This document shows positions 55,728 through 64,000 of a stretch of 64,000 bases of DNA, in pieces (within the stretch, counting starts at the first letter, position 1; every line of letters begins with the position of its first letter). A program made the translations under genes and the position numbers. The DNA comes from Streptomyces sp. NBC_00620 (lineage in GTDB: Bacteria > Actinomycetota > Actinomycetes > Streptomycetales > Streptomycetaceae). The DNA is taken from positions 434,001 to 498,000 of the forward strand of contig NZ_JAPENY010000001.1 in NCBI RefSeq assembly GCF_026341825.1, in the 5' to 3' direction. The notes below the pieces were generated by a model, which did no database searches, was not told where the DNA came from, and saw only the letters and a program-made list of their open reading frames with translations.

Positions 55728-56440
55728 CCACCATGACCCCGAGGACCCCGATGACTCCTCCTCCCGGTTCCCTGCTGACCGCTTCGGAACTTCGCAAGAC
55801 ATACGGACCGACGACCGCACTGGACGGCGCCGAGTTCTCCATACACCCCGGCGAGGTCGTCGCGGTGATGGGACCCTCCGGCTCCGGCAAGTCCACGCTG
55901 CTGCACTGCCTCGCCGGAATCGTGACGCCCGACTCGGGCTCGATCACGTACAACGGCCGCGAGATGGCGACGATGAACGACACGCAGCGCAGTGCCCTGC
56001 GGCGTACCGAGTTCGGGTTCGTCTTCCAGTTCGGGCAGCTCGTACCCGAGTTGACCTGCGTCGAGAACGTCGCCCTGCCGCTGCGCCTCAACGGCACGAG
56101 CCGCAAGGAGGCCGAGCGCACCGCGCTGGCGCGGATGGAGCAGCTGGAGGTCGACGACCTCAAGGGCAAGCGGCCCGGCGAGGTCTCCGGCGGCCAGGGG
56201 CAGCGCGTGGCGGTGGCCCGTTCGCTGGTCACCGACCCGCGTGTGCTGTTCGCCGACGAGCCGACCGGCGCGCTCGACTCGCTCAACGGCGAGCGCGTGA
56301 TGGACCTGCTCACGGAGGCCGCCCGGTCCACCAACGCGGCCGTCGTGCTCGTCACGCACGAGGCGCGGGTGGCCGCGTACTCCGACCGCGAGATCGTCGT
56401 ACGCGATGGAAAGTCCCGGGACATGGAGCGGATCGTATGA
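55724..56440 (+). CDS. ABC transporter ATP-binding protein (MacB/LolD type)
   Basis: 238 residues; its ATG overlaps the PadR stop (ATGA). Walker A GPSGSGKST, Q-loop FVFQFGQLVPELT, signature EVSGGQGQRVAVARSL (one residue different from LSGGQ), Walker B LFADEPTGALDS and switch VLVTHEARVAAYSD are intact. It powers the FtsX-type permease that follows. The SGGQGQR variant is common in actinobacterial members. Confidence 0.93.
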   Translation: MTTMTPRTPMTPPPGSLLTASELRKTYGPTTALDGAEFSIHPGEVVAVMGPSGSGKSTLLHCLAGIVTPDSGSITYNGREMATMNDTQRSALRRTEFGFVFQFGQLVPELTCVENVALPLRLNGTSRKEAERTALARMEQLEVDDLKGKRPGEVSGGQGQRVAVARSLVTDPRVLFADEPTGALDSLNGERVMDLLTEAARSTNAAVVLVTHEARVAAYSDREIVVRDGKSRDMERIV

Positions 56441-58779
56441 AGGCGCGGGGGGTCCGCCAGTGGGCCAGAGACCTGGCCATGGGCACCAGGTTCGCCTTCA
56501 CCGGCGGACGCGAGGGCTGGGTCAGGGTCCTGCTGACGGCCGTCGGGGTCGGGCTCGGGGTGGCACTGCTGCTGCTCACCGCCGCGATCCCGAGCGCGCT
56601 GACCGCCCGGCACGACCGCGAGACCGCGCGTACGGACATCACGTACAGCGACAATCAGGTGGCGAAGGCCGACAACACGCTGATCGTCGCGAACGTCGGC
56701 ACCACCTATCGCGAGAAGGACGTCCGGGGACGGCAGTTGGAGCCCGAGGGACCCCGGGCTCCGCTGCCGCCGGGAGTGGACAAGTTCCCGGCGCCCGGCG
56801 AGATGGTGGTCTCCCCCGCGCTGGACGAGCTGCTGAAGTCGGACAGCGGGAAGCTGCTGCGCGAGCGGCTGCCGTACCGCACCGTCGGCACCATCGGCGA
56901 GCCCGGTCTCATCGGCTCGGCCGAACTCGCCTTCTACGCGGGCGGCGAGGGACTGGCACCGAAGGTCAGCGGCGGCAAGGTGGTCCGCATCGACAAGTTC
57001 GGGGATCCGCTGCCGTCGTCCGAGCCGATGGATCCCGTACTGATCCTGCTGGTCGTCGTCATGTTCGTGGTGCTGCTTACGCCGGTCGGCGTCTTCATCG
57101 CCGCGGCCGTACGGTTCGGCGGCGAGCGGCGCGACCGCAGGCTCGCGGCGCTGCGCCTGGTCGGCTCCGACAGCCGGATGACCCGGCGGATCGCCGCCGG
57201 TGAGGCGCTCGCGGGTGCCGTGGTCGGGCTCGGTTTCGGCACGGTCTTCTTCCTGATCGGCCGCGAGATCGCGGGCTCCGTCGAGGTTCTCGACGTCAGT
57301 GTGTTCCCCAGTTACATGAACCCCTCGCCGGGGCTGGCCGCGCTGGTCGCCCTCGCGGTTCCGGCGGCCGCGGTGCTGGTCACCCTGCTCGCGCTGCGCG
57401 GCGTCGTCATCGAGCCGCTCGGCGTGGTGCGCTCGGCCCGGCCGGCACGGCGCCGGCTGTGGTGGCGGCTGCTGCTGCCCCTTGGCGGGCTCGCGATGCT
57501 CTACCCGATGATCGGGCAGGGCCGGGAGAACGGGGACTTCAACCAGTACCTGGTGATCGGCGGCGTCATCCTGCTGCTCGTCGGCATCACCGCACTGCTG
57601 CCCTGGGTCGTCGAGGCCGTCGTCGCCCGACTCGGCTCCGGCCCGGTCGCCTGGCAACTGGCCGTCCGCAGGCTCCAGTTGAGCAGCGGAACGGCGGCCC
57701 GCATGGTCAACGGCATCGCGGTGGCGGTGGCCGGGGCGATCGCCCTGCAGATGCTGTTCGCCGGCGTCGAGGACGACTTCACCACGGTGTCGCAGAACGA
57801 CCTCACACGGGCACAGATGCAGGTGCCGCTGCCGAGCGGCACCCCGCTCGCTCCGGCCGCCGAGAAGCTCGAGCGGACCAAGGGCGTACGCCATGTCCTG
57901 GCGCTCTCCGAGGGCTACCTCGGCGACAGCAGGAAGGACCCCGAGCACTCCAACGGGTTCACCGTCGGCGACTGCGCCGCCCTGCGCGAGGTGGCGACCC
58001 TGCCCTCGTGCCGTGACGGCGACGTATTCGCTGTCACCGGCGTCGACTACGACACCGACACCGAGGAGCTGGCCAAGCCCGGCCAGACGCTCTACATGGA
58101 CCCGTCCTACAGCGACTCCCCCCGGAGCCGGGAGATCGCCTGGACCGTGCCGAAGGACCTGAAGCAGGCCAAGGCGAGCCAGGACCCGACCGGCCAGTAT
58201 CGCGGTGGCTTCCTGATCACTCCGAGCGCTCTGCCGGCGAAGGCCGCGCCGACCGTCGACGGGCAGCTCTACCTCAGCCTCGACGAGTCGGTGCCGGACG
58301 TGCACGAGTACGTACGGAACACGGCCGCGGGCATCAGCCCGTTCGCGGACCCCTTCCTGTGGACGTCCAGCGAGCGGTCCGAGCGCTACACCTCCATCCG
58401 CACCGGCCTGTTCGTCGGCGCCACCTGCGTACTCTTCCTGATCGGCGCGAGCCTGCTGGTCTCCCAGCTCGAGCAGCTGCGCGAACGGAAGAAGCTCCTT
58501 TCGGCCCTGGTCGCCTTCGGCACCCGGCGCCGCACGCTGAGCCTGTCGGTGCTCTGGCAGACGGCGATCCCGATCTCCCTCGGCCTGTTCCTGGCCTCGG
58601 CGGTGGGCCTGACCCTGGGCTCGGTCCTGCTGAAGATGGCGAGCACCCCGGTACGGGTGGACTGGGCGAGCATGCTGCAGATGACCGGCATCGGTGCGGC
58701 GGTCGTGGTCGTGGTGACGCTGCTCAGCCTGCCGCCGCTGCTGCGGCTGATGCGGCCGGACGGGCTGCGTACCGAGTAG
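56437..58779 (+). CDS. FtsX-like ABC transporter permease
   Basis: 780 residues; ATG overlaps the ATPase stop. The first membrane helix (VLLTAVGVGLGVALLLLTAAI) is followed by a large extracytoplasmic domain (about 60-200). Three to four helices with the FtsX motif RDRRLAALRLVGSDSRMTRRIAAGEALAG come next, then two further helices, a second outer domain (about 440-640) and a final FtsX repeat (ERKKLLSALVAFGTRRRTLSLSVLWQTAIPI). The double-FtsX layout is that of MacB-like mechanotransmission exporters with single long permeases. Substrate unknown; PadR control suggests drug or peptide efflux. Confidence 0.9.
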   Translation: MKARGVRQWARDLAMGTRFAFTGGREGWVRVLLTAVGVGLGVALLLLTAAIPSALTARHDRETARTDITYSDNQVAKADNTLIVANVGTTYREKDVRGRQLEPEGPRAPLPPGVDKFPAPGEMVVSPALDELLKSDSGKLLRERLPYRTVGTIGEPGLIGSAELAFYAGGEGLAPKVSGGKVVRIDKFGDPLPSSEPMDPVLILLVVVMFVVLLTPVGVFIAAAVRFGGERRDRRLAALRLVGSDSRMTRRIAAGEALAGAVVGLGFGTVFFLIGREIAGSVEVLDVSVFPSYMNPSPGLAALVALAVPAAAVLVTLLALRGVVIEPLGVVRSARPARRRLWWRLLLPLGGLAMLYPMIGQGRENGDFNQYLVIGGVILLLVGITALLPWVVEAVVARLGSGPVAWQLAVRRLQLSSGTAARMVNGIAVAVAGAIALQMLFAGVEDDFTTVSQNDLTRAQMQVPLPSGTPLAPAAEKLERTKGVRHVLALSEGYLGDSRKDPEHSNGFTVGDCAALREVATLPSCRDGDVFAVTGVDYDTDTEELAKPGQTLYMDPSYSDSPRSREIAWTVPKDLKQAKASQDPTGQYRGGFLITPSALPAKAAPTVDGQLYLSLDESVPDVHEYVRNTAAGISPFADPFLWTSSERSERYTSIRTGLFVGATCVLFLIGASLLVSQLEQLRERKKLLSALVAFGTRRRTLSLSVLWQTAIPISLGLFLASAVGLTLGSVLLKMASTPVRVDWASMLQMTGIGAAVVVVVTLLSLPPLLRLMRPDGLRTE

Positions 58780-58815
58780 GACCGACGGACGGCTGGGAGA
58801 ACCCGTACGGGAATT

Positions 58816-58845
58816 GGCCGCAGCGCTTCCCGGAGCGCTGCGGCC
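58816..58845. terminator. Bidirectional terminator after the ABC operon
   Basis: GGCCGCAGCGCT and AGCGCTGCGGCC form a perfect 12-bp stem with a six-base loop, followed by TTCCT, between convergent genes. Confidence 0.85.
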
Positions 58846-58894
58846 TTCCTCGTGCTCGGTCCCGCGCGCCGCTCCCGCAAGCAGGCCGGTTACC

Positions 58895-60361
58895 TCACCG
58901 TCTGCGGTGTTCCTGGAGCGCGTTCTGGGCCAGAGCCACATCCACCGCCGTGGCTCCCCCGGGCTCCTCGGAGCTGTACGAACGCAGGTAGCCCACCACC
59001 GTGTTGGTGACGGCCACCAGCGGGACGGCCACCACCGCGCCGCCGATCCCGGCGACCATGCCACCCGCGGCGACCGACAGGACGACGGCCAGCGGATGCA
59101 CCCGTACGGCCCGGCCCAGAATGAACGGCTGCAGGATGTGCCCCTCGATCTGCTGCACGGCGAGGACCACGACCAGCACCATGACCGCCGTGAAGGGGCC
59201 CTGCGTCACCAGCGCGACCACCACCGCCAGCGCTCCCGAGATCACCGCACCCACGAGGGGGATGAAGGCGCCGAGGAAGATGAAGACGGCGAGCGGTACG
59301 GCCATCGGGACGTCGAGGAAGTAGATGCCGAGGCCGATGAAGATCGCGTCGATCAACGCCACCACCACCGTGCCGCGGACGTACGCCGTCAGCGTGCGCC
59401 AGGCCCGCGGGCCCGCGCCCGCGACACCCGGACGGGCGGCCGCCGGAACCAGCTTGAGCGTCCACTGCCAGATCTTCTTGCCGTCGTAGAGCAGGAACAG
59501 CGTCGAGAACATCGTCAGGAGGATGCCGGTGAGGGCCTCGACGATGACCGTCACGCCTTCGAGGCCCGCCGACGTGATCTGATCCGTGTTCGTGCCGATC
59601 GCGTCGCGCAGGTTCTTGGCGATCTCGTTGATCTGCTTGTCCGTCACATGGAACGGGCTGTTGAGGAGCCAGTTCCGCAACTCGTCGACGCCGTCCTGGA
59701 TCTGGTCGGAGAGGTTGTCGATGTTCTCCTGGACCTGCCAGACCACGAACCAGCCGATCAGCCCGATGACGACGAAGCCGAGGATCGCGGTGAGCGCGGT
59801 GGCCAGCCCGCGCGGCACCCCGTAGCGCGTCAGCCGGGCCACGGTGGGTTGCAGTATCGCGGTGATGAGCAGCGCGGCCACGAAGGCGAACACCACGAGT
59901 TGTACGGAGCTGATGACCCGCATCAACACCCAGAGGGTGCCCGCGAGTACGAGCAGCCGCCAGCCGGCCTCGGCCGCGACCCGTACACCCCAGGGCACCG
60001 CCACGGCGGGGTCGGGGCGTGCCGCCACCGCGGTGACGTATGCGGGAGGAGCTGGGGCGGGAACAGGAGCGGGAGGCGAGGCGGGGTCGGCAGGGGCGCC
60101 GGCGAGGTCGGAGACCACTGCCGCGTCCTGGGAGCCGGGCGCGGCCGACGGCGGCTGTGCGTCCCCTGAGGCCTTGGCCTCCCCCGGGGCCGCGTCGTCC
60201 GGCGAGGACGGGGCATCCGCCCGAGCAGCGTGCCGCACCGGCGGTTCCTCCGGCCCGGACTGCGACTCCCGCTCCACCTCGGCCCGCCGCTCGTCCAACC
60301 GCTTGCCCAACTCGGTCAGTCCGGCACCGATCCGGCCGAGCCAATCCGGTACCCGCGACAT
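58895..60361 (-). CDS. AI-2E family transporter (DUF20 membrane protein)
   Basis: 488 residues from an ATG with GAGGACGG upstream. The first 120 residues are charged and Pro/Ala-rich and probably cytoplasmic. About eight membrane helices follow. The family block FIFLGAFIPLVGAVISGALAVVVALV and QIEGHILQPFILGRAVRVHPLAVVLSVAAGG is intact. Members include TqsA-like exporters and Na+/H+ antiporters, so autoinducer transport should not be assumed. Confidence 0.88.
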   Translation of the reverse strand: MSRVPDWLGRIGAGLTELGKRLDERRAEVERESQSGPEEPPVRHAARADAPSSPDDAAPGEAKASGDAQPPSAAPGSQDAAVVSDLAGAPADPASPPAPVPAPAPPAYVTAVAARPDPAVAVPWGVRVAAEAGWRLLVLAGTLWVLMRVISSVQLVVFAFVAALLITAILQPTVARLTRYGVPRGLATALTAILGFVVIGLIGWFVVWQVQENIDNLSDQIQDGVDELRNWLLNSPFHVTDKQINEIAKNLRDAIGTNTDQITSAGLEGVTVIVEALTGILLTMFSTLFLLYDGKKIWQWTLKLVPAAARPGVAGAGPRAWRTLTAYVRGTVVVALIDAIFIGLGIYFLDVPMAVPLAVFIFLGAFIPLVGAVISGALAVVVALVTQGPFTAVMVLVVVLAVQQIEGHILQPFILGRAVRVHPLAVVLSVAAGGMVAGIGGAVVAVPLVAVTNTVVGYLRSYSSEEPGGATAVDVALAQNALQEHRRR

Positions 60362-60432
60362 GATCCGTCCTCTTCCCCCGTTGCGCTCCACCACTCCCCC
60401 CGGAGTCGTCGGATCCGACCGTACATGGCCGA

Positions 60433-60461
60433 AGCCCCTCCCCGTAGGACGGGGAGGGGCT
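60433..60461 (-). terminator. Terminator of the transglycosylase-like gene
   Basis: AGCCCCTCCCCGT and ACGGGGAGGGGCT form a perfect 13-bp stem with an AGG loop, about 40 bases beyond the stop codon. Confidence 0.8.
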
Positions 60462-60497
60462 CCGAAAGGTTGAGCGTCCGGTGTGCTGAGCGCTGCC

Positions 60498-61196
60498 TCA
60501 GTACCAGTTGTTGGCCTGCCAGAACGACCAGGCATCACAGGGGCTGCCGTAGCGGTCGTTCATGTAGTTGAGGCCCCACTTGATCTGGGTGGCCGGGTTG
60601 GTCTGCCAGTCGGAACCGACGGACGACATCTTGGAACCGGGCAGGGCCTGGAAGAGACCGTAGGCACCCGAGGAGGCGTTGACCGCCTGGTAGTTCCAGC
60701 TGGACTCGTGGTCCACGATGTTGCTGAAGCACTGGTACTGACCACTGGGCACCATGGACTGCGCCATGGCCTGGATCTGCGCGATGGTGTAGGAGGACTG
60801 CACGGTGAAGCTGCTGGCGTCGCGAGTCGCGTCGCGGCTGGCCGCTTCCTCGGCTTCCTTGCGCTCCTTGGCGTCCTGCTCGGCCTTCTCCGCGGCCTTC
60901 TGCTTCGCGACGGCGTCGTCGGCGGCCTGCTTGCGGGCAGCCTCTTCCGCGTCCTTCTTGGCGCTCGCGTCGGCCTGGATGGCCTGAGCGGTGGCCTGCT
61001 GCGTCAGGGATGCGGTCTGTACCTGGGCCTGCTGGCCCGCGGGTATGTCCGCGAGGAGAGTCGCGTCGCTTGCCGTCGCCTCGGCGTCGTTCGAGGGAAC
61101 AGCGGTGCTGCCCGAGGCAACTCCGACGACGCTTCCGACAGCGGTGACCGCGGTGGCCGAAGCCACTGCGAATCCCCGGACCGAAATCCGGCTCAC
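60498..61196 (-). CDS. Secreted lytic transglycosylase-like protein
   Basis: 232 residues from GTG 61196, which has GGAAGG at ideal spacing; an ATG six codons upstream lacks this. Signal peptide: SRISVRGFAVASATAVTAVGSVVGVASG. A long Ala/Glu/Lys-rich coiled-coil (about 65-140) separates it from the C-terminal domain (about 150-232). That domain contains FSNIVDHESSWNYQAVNASSGAYGLFQALPGSKM, an SLT-type fold with the catalytic Glu in HESSWN. It should cut peptidoglycan glycan strands. The long, GC-rich leader suggests RNA-level control. Confidence 0.85.
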   Translation of the reverse strand: MSRISVRGFAVASATAVTAVGSVVGVASGSTAVPSNDAEATASDATLLADIPAGQQAQVQTASLTQQATAQAIQADASAKKDAEEAARKQAADDAVAKQKAAEKAEQDAKERKEAEEAASRDATRDASSFTVQSSYTIAQIQAMAQSMVPSGQYQCFSNIVDHESSWNYQAVNASSGAYGLFQALPGSKMSSVGSDWQTNPATQIKWGLNYMNDRYGSPCDAWSFWQANNWY

Positions 61197-61631
61197 ACGG
61201 TTTCCTTCCAGCATCGCCCGCTTAGGTGACCCTCGCGGACGCAATCGTGCCCCTTTGACGCTGGCCTCCCAACTGCGGGGTCACGGGAGGCACGGGCCCG
61301 GTGGGCAACTCCCTTGCGGGGAGCGCCGCGTGGTGCGCGGGCGGCATACGACGGCTCTATGGAGTTCTGAGGTTCCTGTTGTGCCGTACCGCTGGGGGTA
61401 CAGGTGTGTCGTATGCGGGGCCTGACAGGAGTGAGACTCTGCCGTAACCCGACGCCGGGAGGCAATTCTGAGTTGCGTGTGAAAGCTCACACCCCGTTTG
61501 CCTCAGGAGTTTTCCGGAAACAAGCACGCACCAAGACGCCGCCCGGCTAGGCTCTTCGCCTTCGCCGGACGGCGCCAACTACCGTGCATCCGCCACCCAT
61601 TGACGGAATGGGTCAGGGTGGTTCAGATGGT
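61197..61631 (-). promoter_or_regulatory. Long leader of the transglycosylase-like gene, possible c-di-AMP (ydaO-type) riboswitch
   Basis: 435 bases without a gene. The part next to the start (61200-61400, reverse strand) is rich in short complementary blocks, e.g. CTCCC..GGGAG, and it ends with GGTCACCTAAGCGGGCG shortly before the ribosome-binding site. That ending and its position resemble the 3' end of ydaO-type riboswitches known upstream of Streptomyces cell-wall hydrolase genes. I cannot align the internal conserved motifs confidently. The remainder, up to 61631, is ordinary promoter and intergenic sequence. Confidence 0.35.
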
Positions 61632-62957
61632 TCAGATCTGCCCGTCCTCCAGCATTTCGGTCACTAGTGCCGCGATCTGGGACCTCTCGGACCGGTTCAG
61701 AGTCACGTGCGCGAAGAGTGGATGCCCCTTCAGTTTCTCGACGACGGCAACCACGCCGTCGTACCGGCCGACTCGCAGATTGTCCCGTTGTGCCACGTCA
61801 TGGGTCAGAACGACCCGTGAATTGGCGCCGATTCGCGACAGAACGGTCAGCAGCACATTCCGTTCCAGTGACTGCGCCTCGTCCACGATCACGAACGCGT
61901 CGTGCAGGGAGCGGCCGCGGATGTGGGTGAGCGGCAGGACCTCCAGCATGCCGCGTGCGGTGACCTCTTCGATGACCTCGCGCGAAGTGACGGCCGACAG
62001 GGTGTCGAAGACCGCCTGCGCCCACGGGCTCATCTTCTCCGACTCGGAGCCGGGCAGATAGCCGAGCTCCTGCCCGCCCACCGCGTACAGCGGCCGGAAG
62101 ACCATCACCTTCTGGTGCTGGCGCCGCTCCAGGACGGCCTCCAGACCCGCGCAGAGCGCGAGCGCGGACTTGCCGGTGCCGGCCCGGCCGCCCATCGACA
62201 CGATCCCGATGTCCGGGTCGAGGAGAAGGTCGAGGGCGATCCGTTGCTCCGCGCTCCTCCCCTTGATGCCGAAGGCCTCGCGATCGCCGCGTACGAGCCG
62301 GACGTTGCCCTCGGACGTGACGCGCCCCAGTGCCTTGCCGCGCTCCGACTGGATCGTCAGGCCCGTGTGGACCGGCAGATCGGCCGCCTCGGGGACGTAC
62401 GCGTGGCCCTCGTCGAAGAGGATGTCCACCTGCTCGCCCGCCAGGGTCAGTTCGGACATTCCGGTCCAGCCGGAGTTGCCCGTGATGGCGAGCTCCGCGC
62501 GGTACTCCTCGGCGAGGAGTCCGACGGAGGATGCCTTGATCCTGAGCGGCAGGTCTTTCGACACGACCGTGACGTCGTACCCCTCGGCCTGCAGATTGCG
62601 GGCGACCGCGAGGATGCGGGAGTCGTTGTCCCCCAGGCGGTAGCCGCTGGGCAGCACACTGGGGTCCGAGTGATTGAGCTCGACTCGTAGCGTCCCGCCG
62701 AGATCCCCGATCGGGAGAGGGGCGTCGAGGCGGCCGAACCGCACTCGGAACTCGTCGAGCAGACGCAGGGCCTGCCTGGCGAAGTAGCCGAGTTCGGGAT
62801 GGTGCCTCTTGGCCTCCAACTCCGTGACCACGACGATCGGAAGCACGACTTCATGCTCGTCGAAGCGGTTCAGGGCGTTCGGGTCGGCCAGCAGGACGCT
62901 GGTGTCGAGAACATAGGTGCGCCGGTCTGGCATACGGCGCTTTGTGCTGGTCACCAC
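61632..62957 (-). CDS. PIN-PhoH family ATPase
   Basis: 441 residues from a GTG with GAGGGGG upstream (second GTG is one codon later). The N-terminal PIN domain (about 10-150) has [22 protein letters not shown] and [14 protein letters not shown], carrying the acidic metal-binding residues of an RNase. The C-terminal PhoH domain (about 230-441) has Walker [13 protein letters not shown], Walker [12 protein letters not shown] and [10 protein letters not shown]. PhoH2-type fusions act as RNA helicase-RNases. No antitoxin gene is adjacent. Confidence 0.92.
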   Translation of the reverse strand: MVTSTKRRMPDRRTYVLDTSVLLADPNALNRFDEHEVVLPIVVVTELEAKRHHPELGYFARQALRLLDEFRVRFGRLDAPLPIGDLGGTLRVELNHSDPSVLPSGYRLGDNDSRILAVARNLQAEGYDVTVVSKDLPLRIKASSVGLLAEEYRAELAITGNSGWTGMSELTLAGEQVDILFDEGHAYVPEAADLPVHTGLTIQSERGKALGRVTSEGNVRLVRGDREAFGIKGRSAEQRIALDLLLDPDIGIVSMGGRAGTGKSALALCAGLEAVLERRQHQKVMVFRPLYAVGGQELGYLPGSESEKMSPWAQAVFDTLSAVTSREVIEEVTARGMLEVLPLTHIRGRSLHDAFVIVDEAQSLERNVLLTVLSRIGANSRVVLTHDVAQRDNLRVGRYDGVVAVVEKLKGHPLFAHVTLNRSERSQIAALVTEMLEDGQI

Positions 62958-63310
62958 GGAAGGACGTACCCCCTCGGATGAGGTCGGGGAGCGACGAAGG
63001 AGATCTGGACCGGTCTGCGGCGCCGATGCGCGGGCCGAAAACCGGCCCTCCGCTTCGTCCGTACTGACCGCACGGTCGGGCTGGTGCAAAGGGCCTCCCG
63101 GGCGGACGGCCCCGTGCCGTCCGCTGAGATCCGACGCCCGTGGTTCGGGCATCGACCTGCATGGCTTATGCCCTCGAACACGCACTGCCATGCCAGGGCA
63201 TATGACCACGCGTTCGTTAACTCCAGATGACGTGTGTCCCCGGGGTGCCGTCGGCGGGCATGCCGAAGGAGCGCGCCCGTGCCGAGGTCCGGGCGTCACA
63301 AGGGGGTGTG
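62958..63310. other. Intergenic region between uppS-like and PIN-PhoH genes
   Basis: 353 bases with no convincing gene. It probably holds the promoter of the PhoH gene at its left end. TATGCCCT (63167-63174) and AGGGCATA (63195-63202) form an inverted repeat with a 20-base spacer, which might end transcription of the isoprenyl transferase gene. Confidence 0.4.
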
Positions 63311-64000
63311 TCAGCCGCCGTAACGCCGGTGTCGCGCCGCGTAGTCACGCAGGGCGCGCAGGAAGTCGACCTTGCGGAAGGCCGGCCAGAAGACCTCGCA
63401 GAAGTAGTACTCGGAGTGAGCCGTCTGCCAGAGCATGAATCCGGACAGCCGCTGCTCGCCGCTCGTACGGATCACGAGGTCGGGGTCGGGCTGGTCGCTG
63501 GTGTAGAGGTGCTTGCCGATGAGGTCGATGTCGACGGACTCGGCGATGTCCTCGATGGAGGCGCCCTTGTCGGCGGCGTCGAGGAGCATCGAGCGCACGG
63601 CGTCGGCGATCTCCTGGCGGCCGCCGTAGCCGATGGCGACGTTGACGACTATTCCGTCGACGTGCGCGGTGGACTCCTCGGCCTCCTTGAGGGCGTGCTG
63701 CAGATGCCCGGGCAGCAGGTCGGGCGTGCCCACGTGGTGGACGCGCCAGCGGCCGTCGGCGGCGAGGGTGCGGACGACGTTCTCGATGATCCCGAGGAGC
63801 GGGACGAGCTCCTCCGCGGGACGGTCGAAGTTGTCCGTCGACAGCAGCCACAGGGTGACGACCTCGACATCGGTCTCGGAGCACCAGCCGAGGAACTCCT
63901 CGATCTTCTCGGCTCCGGCCCGGTGCCCGTGTGCGGCGGTGGAGCCCGCCGCCTTCGCCCAGCGCCGGTTGCCGTCCATGATGACGCCGATGTGCTTGGG
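63311..64000 (-). CDS. uppS: Isoprenyl transferase (undecaprenyl diphosphate synthase family), 5' truncated
   Basis: At least 230 residues; the start lies beyond the window edge. The frame reads [16 protein letters not shown], with the catalytic Asp of MDGNRRWA. Further family blocks are [56 protein letters not shown] and [13 protein letters not shown]. The enzyme adds isopentenyl units in cis to make polyprenyl carriers for cell-wall synthesis. Whether it makes the main C50/C55 carrier or a shorter prenyl chain cannot be decided here. Confidence 0.93.
   Translation of the reverse strand, partial: PKHIGVIMDGNRRWAKAAGSTAAHGHRAGAEKIEEFLGWCSETDVEVVTLWLLSTDNFDRPAEELVPLLGIIENVVRTLAADGRWRVHHVGTPDLLPGHLQHALKEAEESTAHVDGIVVNVAIGYGGRQEIADAVRSMLLDAADKGASIEDIAESVDIDLIGKHLYTSDQPDPDLVIRTSGEQRLSGFMLWQTAHSEYYFCEVFWPAFRKVDFLRALRDYAARHRRYGG

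Noticed and set aside
61632..62957. VapBC-PhoH2 toxin-antitoxin module
   Set aside because: The PIN-PhoH fusion is present, but no small antitoxin gene overlaps or precedes it within 300 bases.

Overview
The window is chromosomal DNA from a Streptomyces-type actinomycete. The sequence is very GC-rich, many genes start with GTG, signature families are present (WhiB, PadR, SpoIIE-type PP2C phosphatases, SigE-type ECF sigma factor, DUF4190, DUF1707, DUF4245), and from memory the gene order ppgK / ispH / xseAB / glpX / whiB-like / fumarase class I / fumC matches the Streptomyces coelicolor chromosome around SCO5040-SCO5060. No rRNA, confident tRNA, IS element, prophage or CRISPR array is visible.

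Layout. 1-6.1 kb: the end of a succinate dehydrogenase/fumarate reductase iron-sulfur subunit, a SAM methyltransferase, two tandem related small membrane proteins, a membrane-anchored GH18-like protein with a very long Pro/Glu/Ala/Ser-rich stalk, and a TPM-family protein that lacks its TPM domain. 6.1-11.6 kb: an inverted-repeat intergenic element, a PAS-GAF-PP2C-kinase signalling protein, a lone HATPase, a MutT-like NUDIX protein, a SPOR-like small protein and a GntR regulator. 11.7-16 kb: a septum-formation/DUF4190 protein, a serpin, and a secreted subtilase convergent with the serpin. 16.2-24.9 kb: a threonine-synthase-like PLP enzyme, a SNF2 helicase, a secreted beta-lactamase-fold hydrolase, and a four-gene ABC exporter plus two-component system operon. 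24.9-26.9 kb: two membrane proteins of unknown role.

27-30.7 kb is the most accessory-looking segment. It holds a decayed C-terminal fragment of a DUF234 AAA ATPase, a lower-GC gene with a C-terminal excisionase-like HTH, about 0.7 kb with no convincing gene, and an intact paralogous AAA ATPase behind an AT-rich inverted repeat.

30.8-54 kb is core metabolism and development: YchF, polyphosphate glucokinase, IspH, an APC permease, exonuclease VII, malonic-semialdehyde-reductase-like nitroreductase, GlpX, a WhiB protein, both fumarase classes around an ECF sigma/membrane-protein pair, DUF402, a SpoIIE phosphatase translationally coupled to a small upstream ORF, catalase and a class A PBP. 53.8-58.8 kb holds an SPFH/ribbon-helix-helix pair and a PadR/ABC operon, each behind a striking palindrome. 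58.9-64 kb holds an AI-2E-family membrane protein, a lytic-transglycosylase-like secreted protein with a long leader, a PIN-PhoH ATPase and the start-truncated isoprenyl transferase.

Recurring themes are: (i) tandem repeats that run across a stop codon into the intergenic region (three genes); (ii) TANNNT boxes exactly 6 nt before a start codon, indicating leaderless transcripts (four or five genes); (iii) local regulators paired with perfect palindromes.
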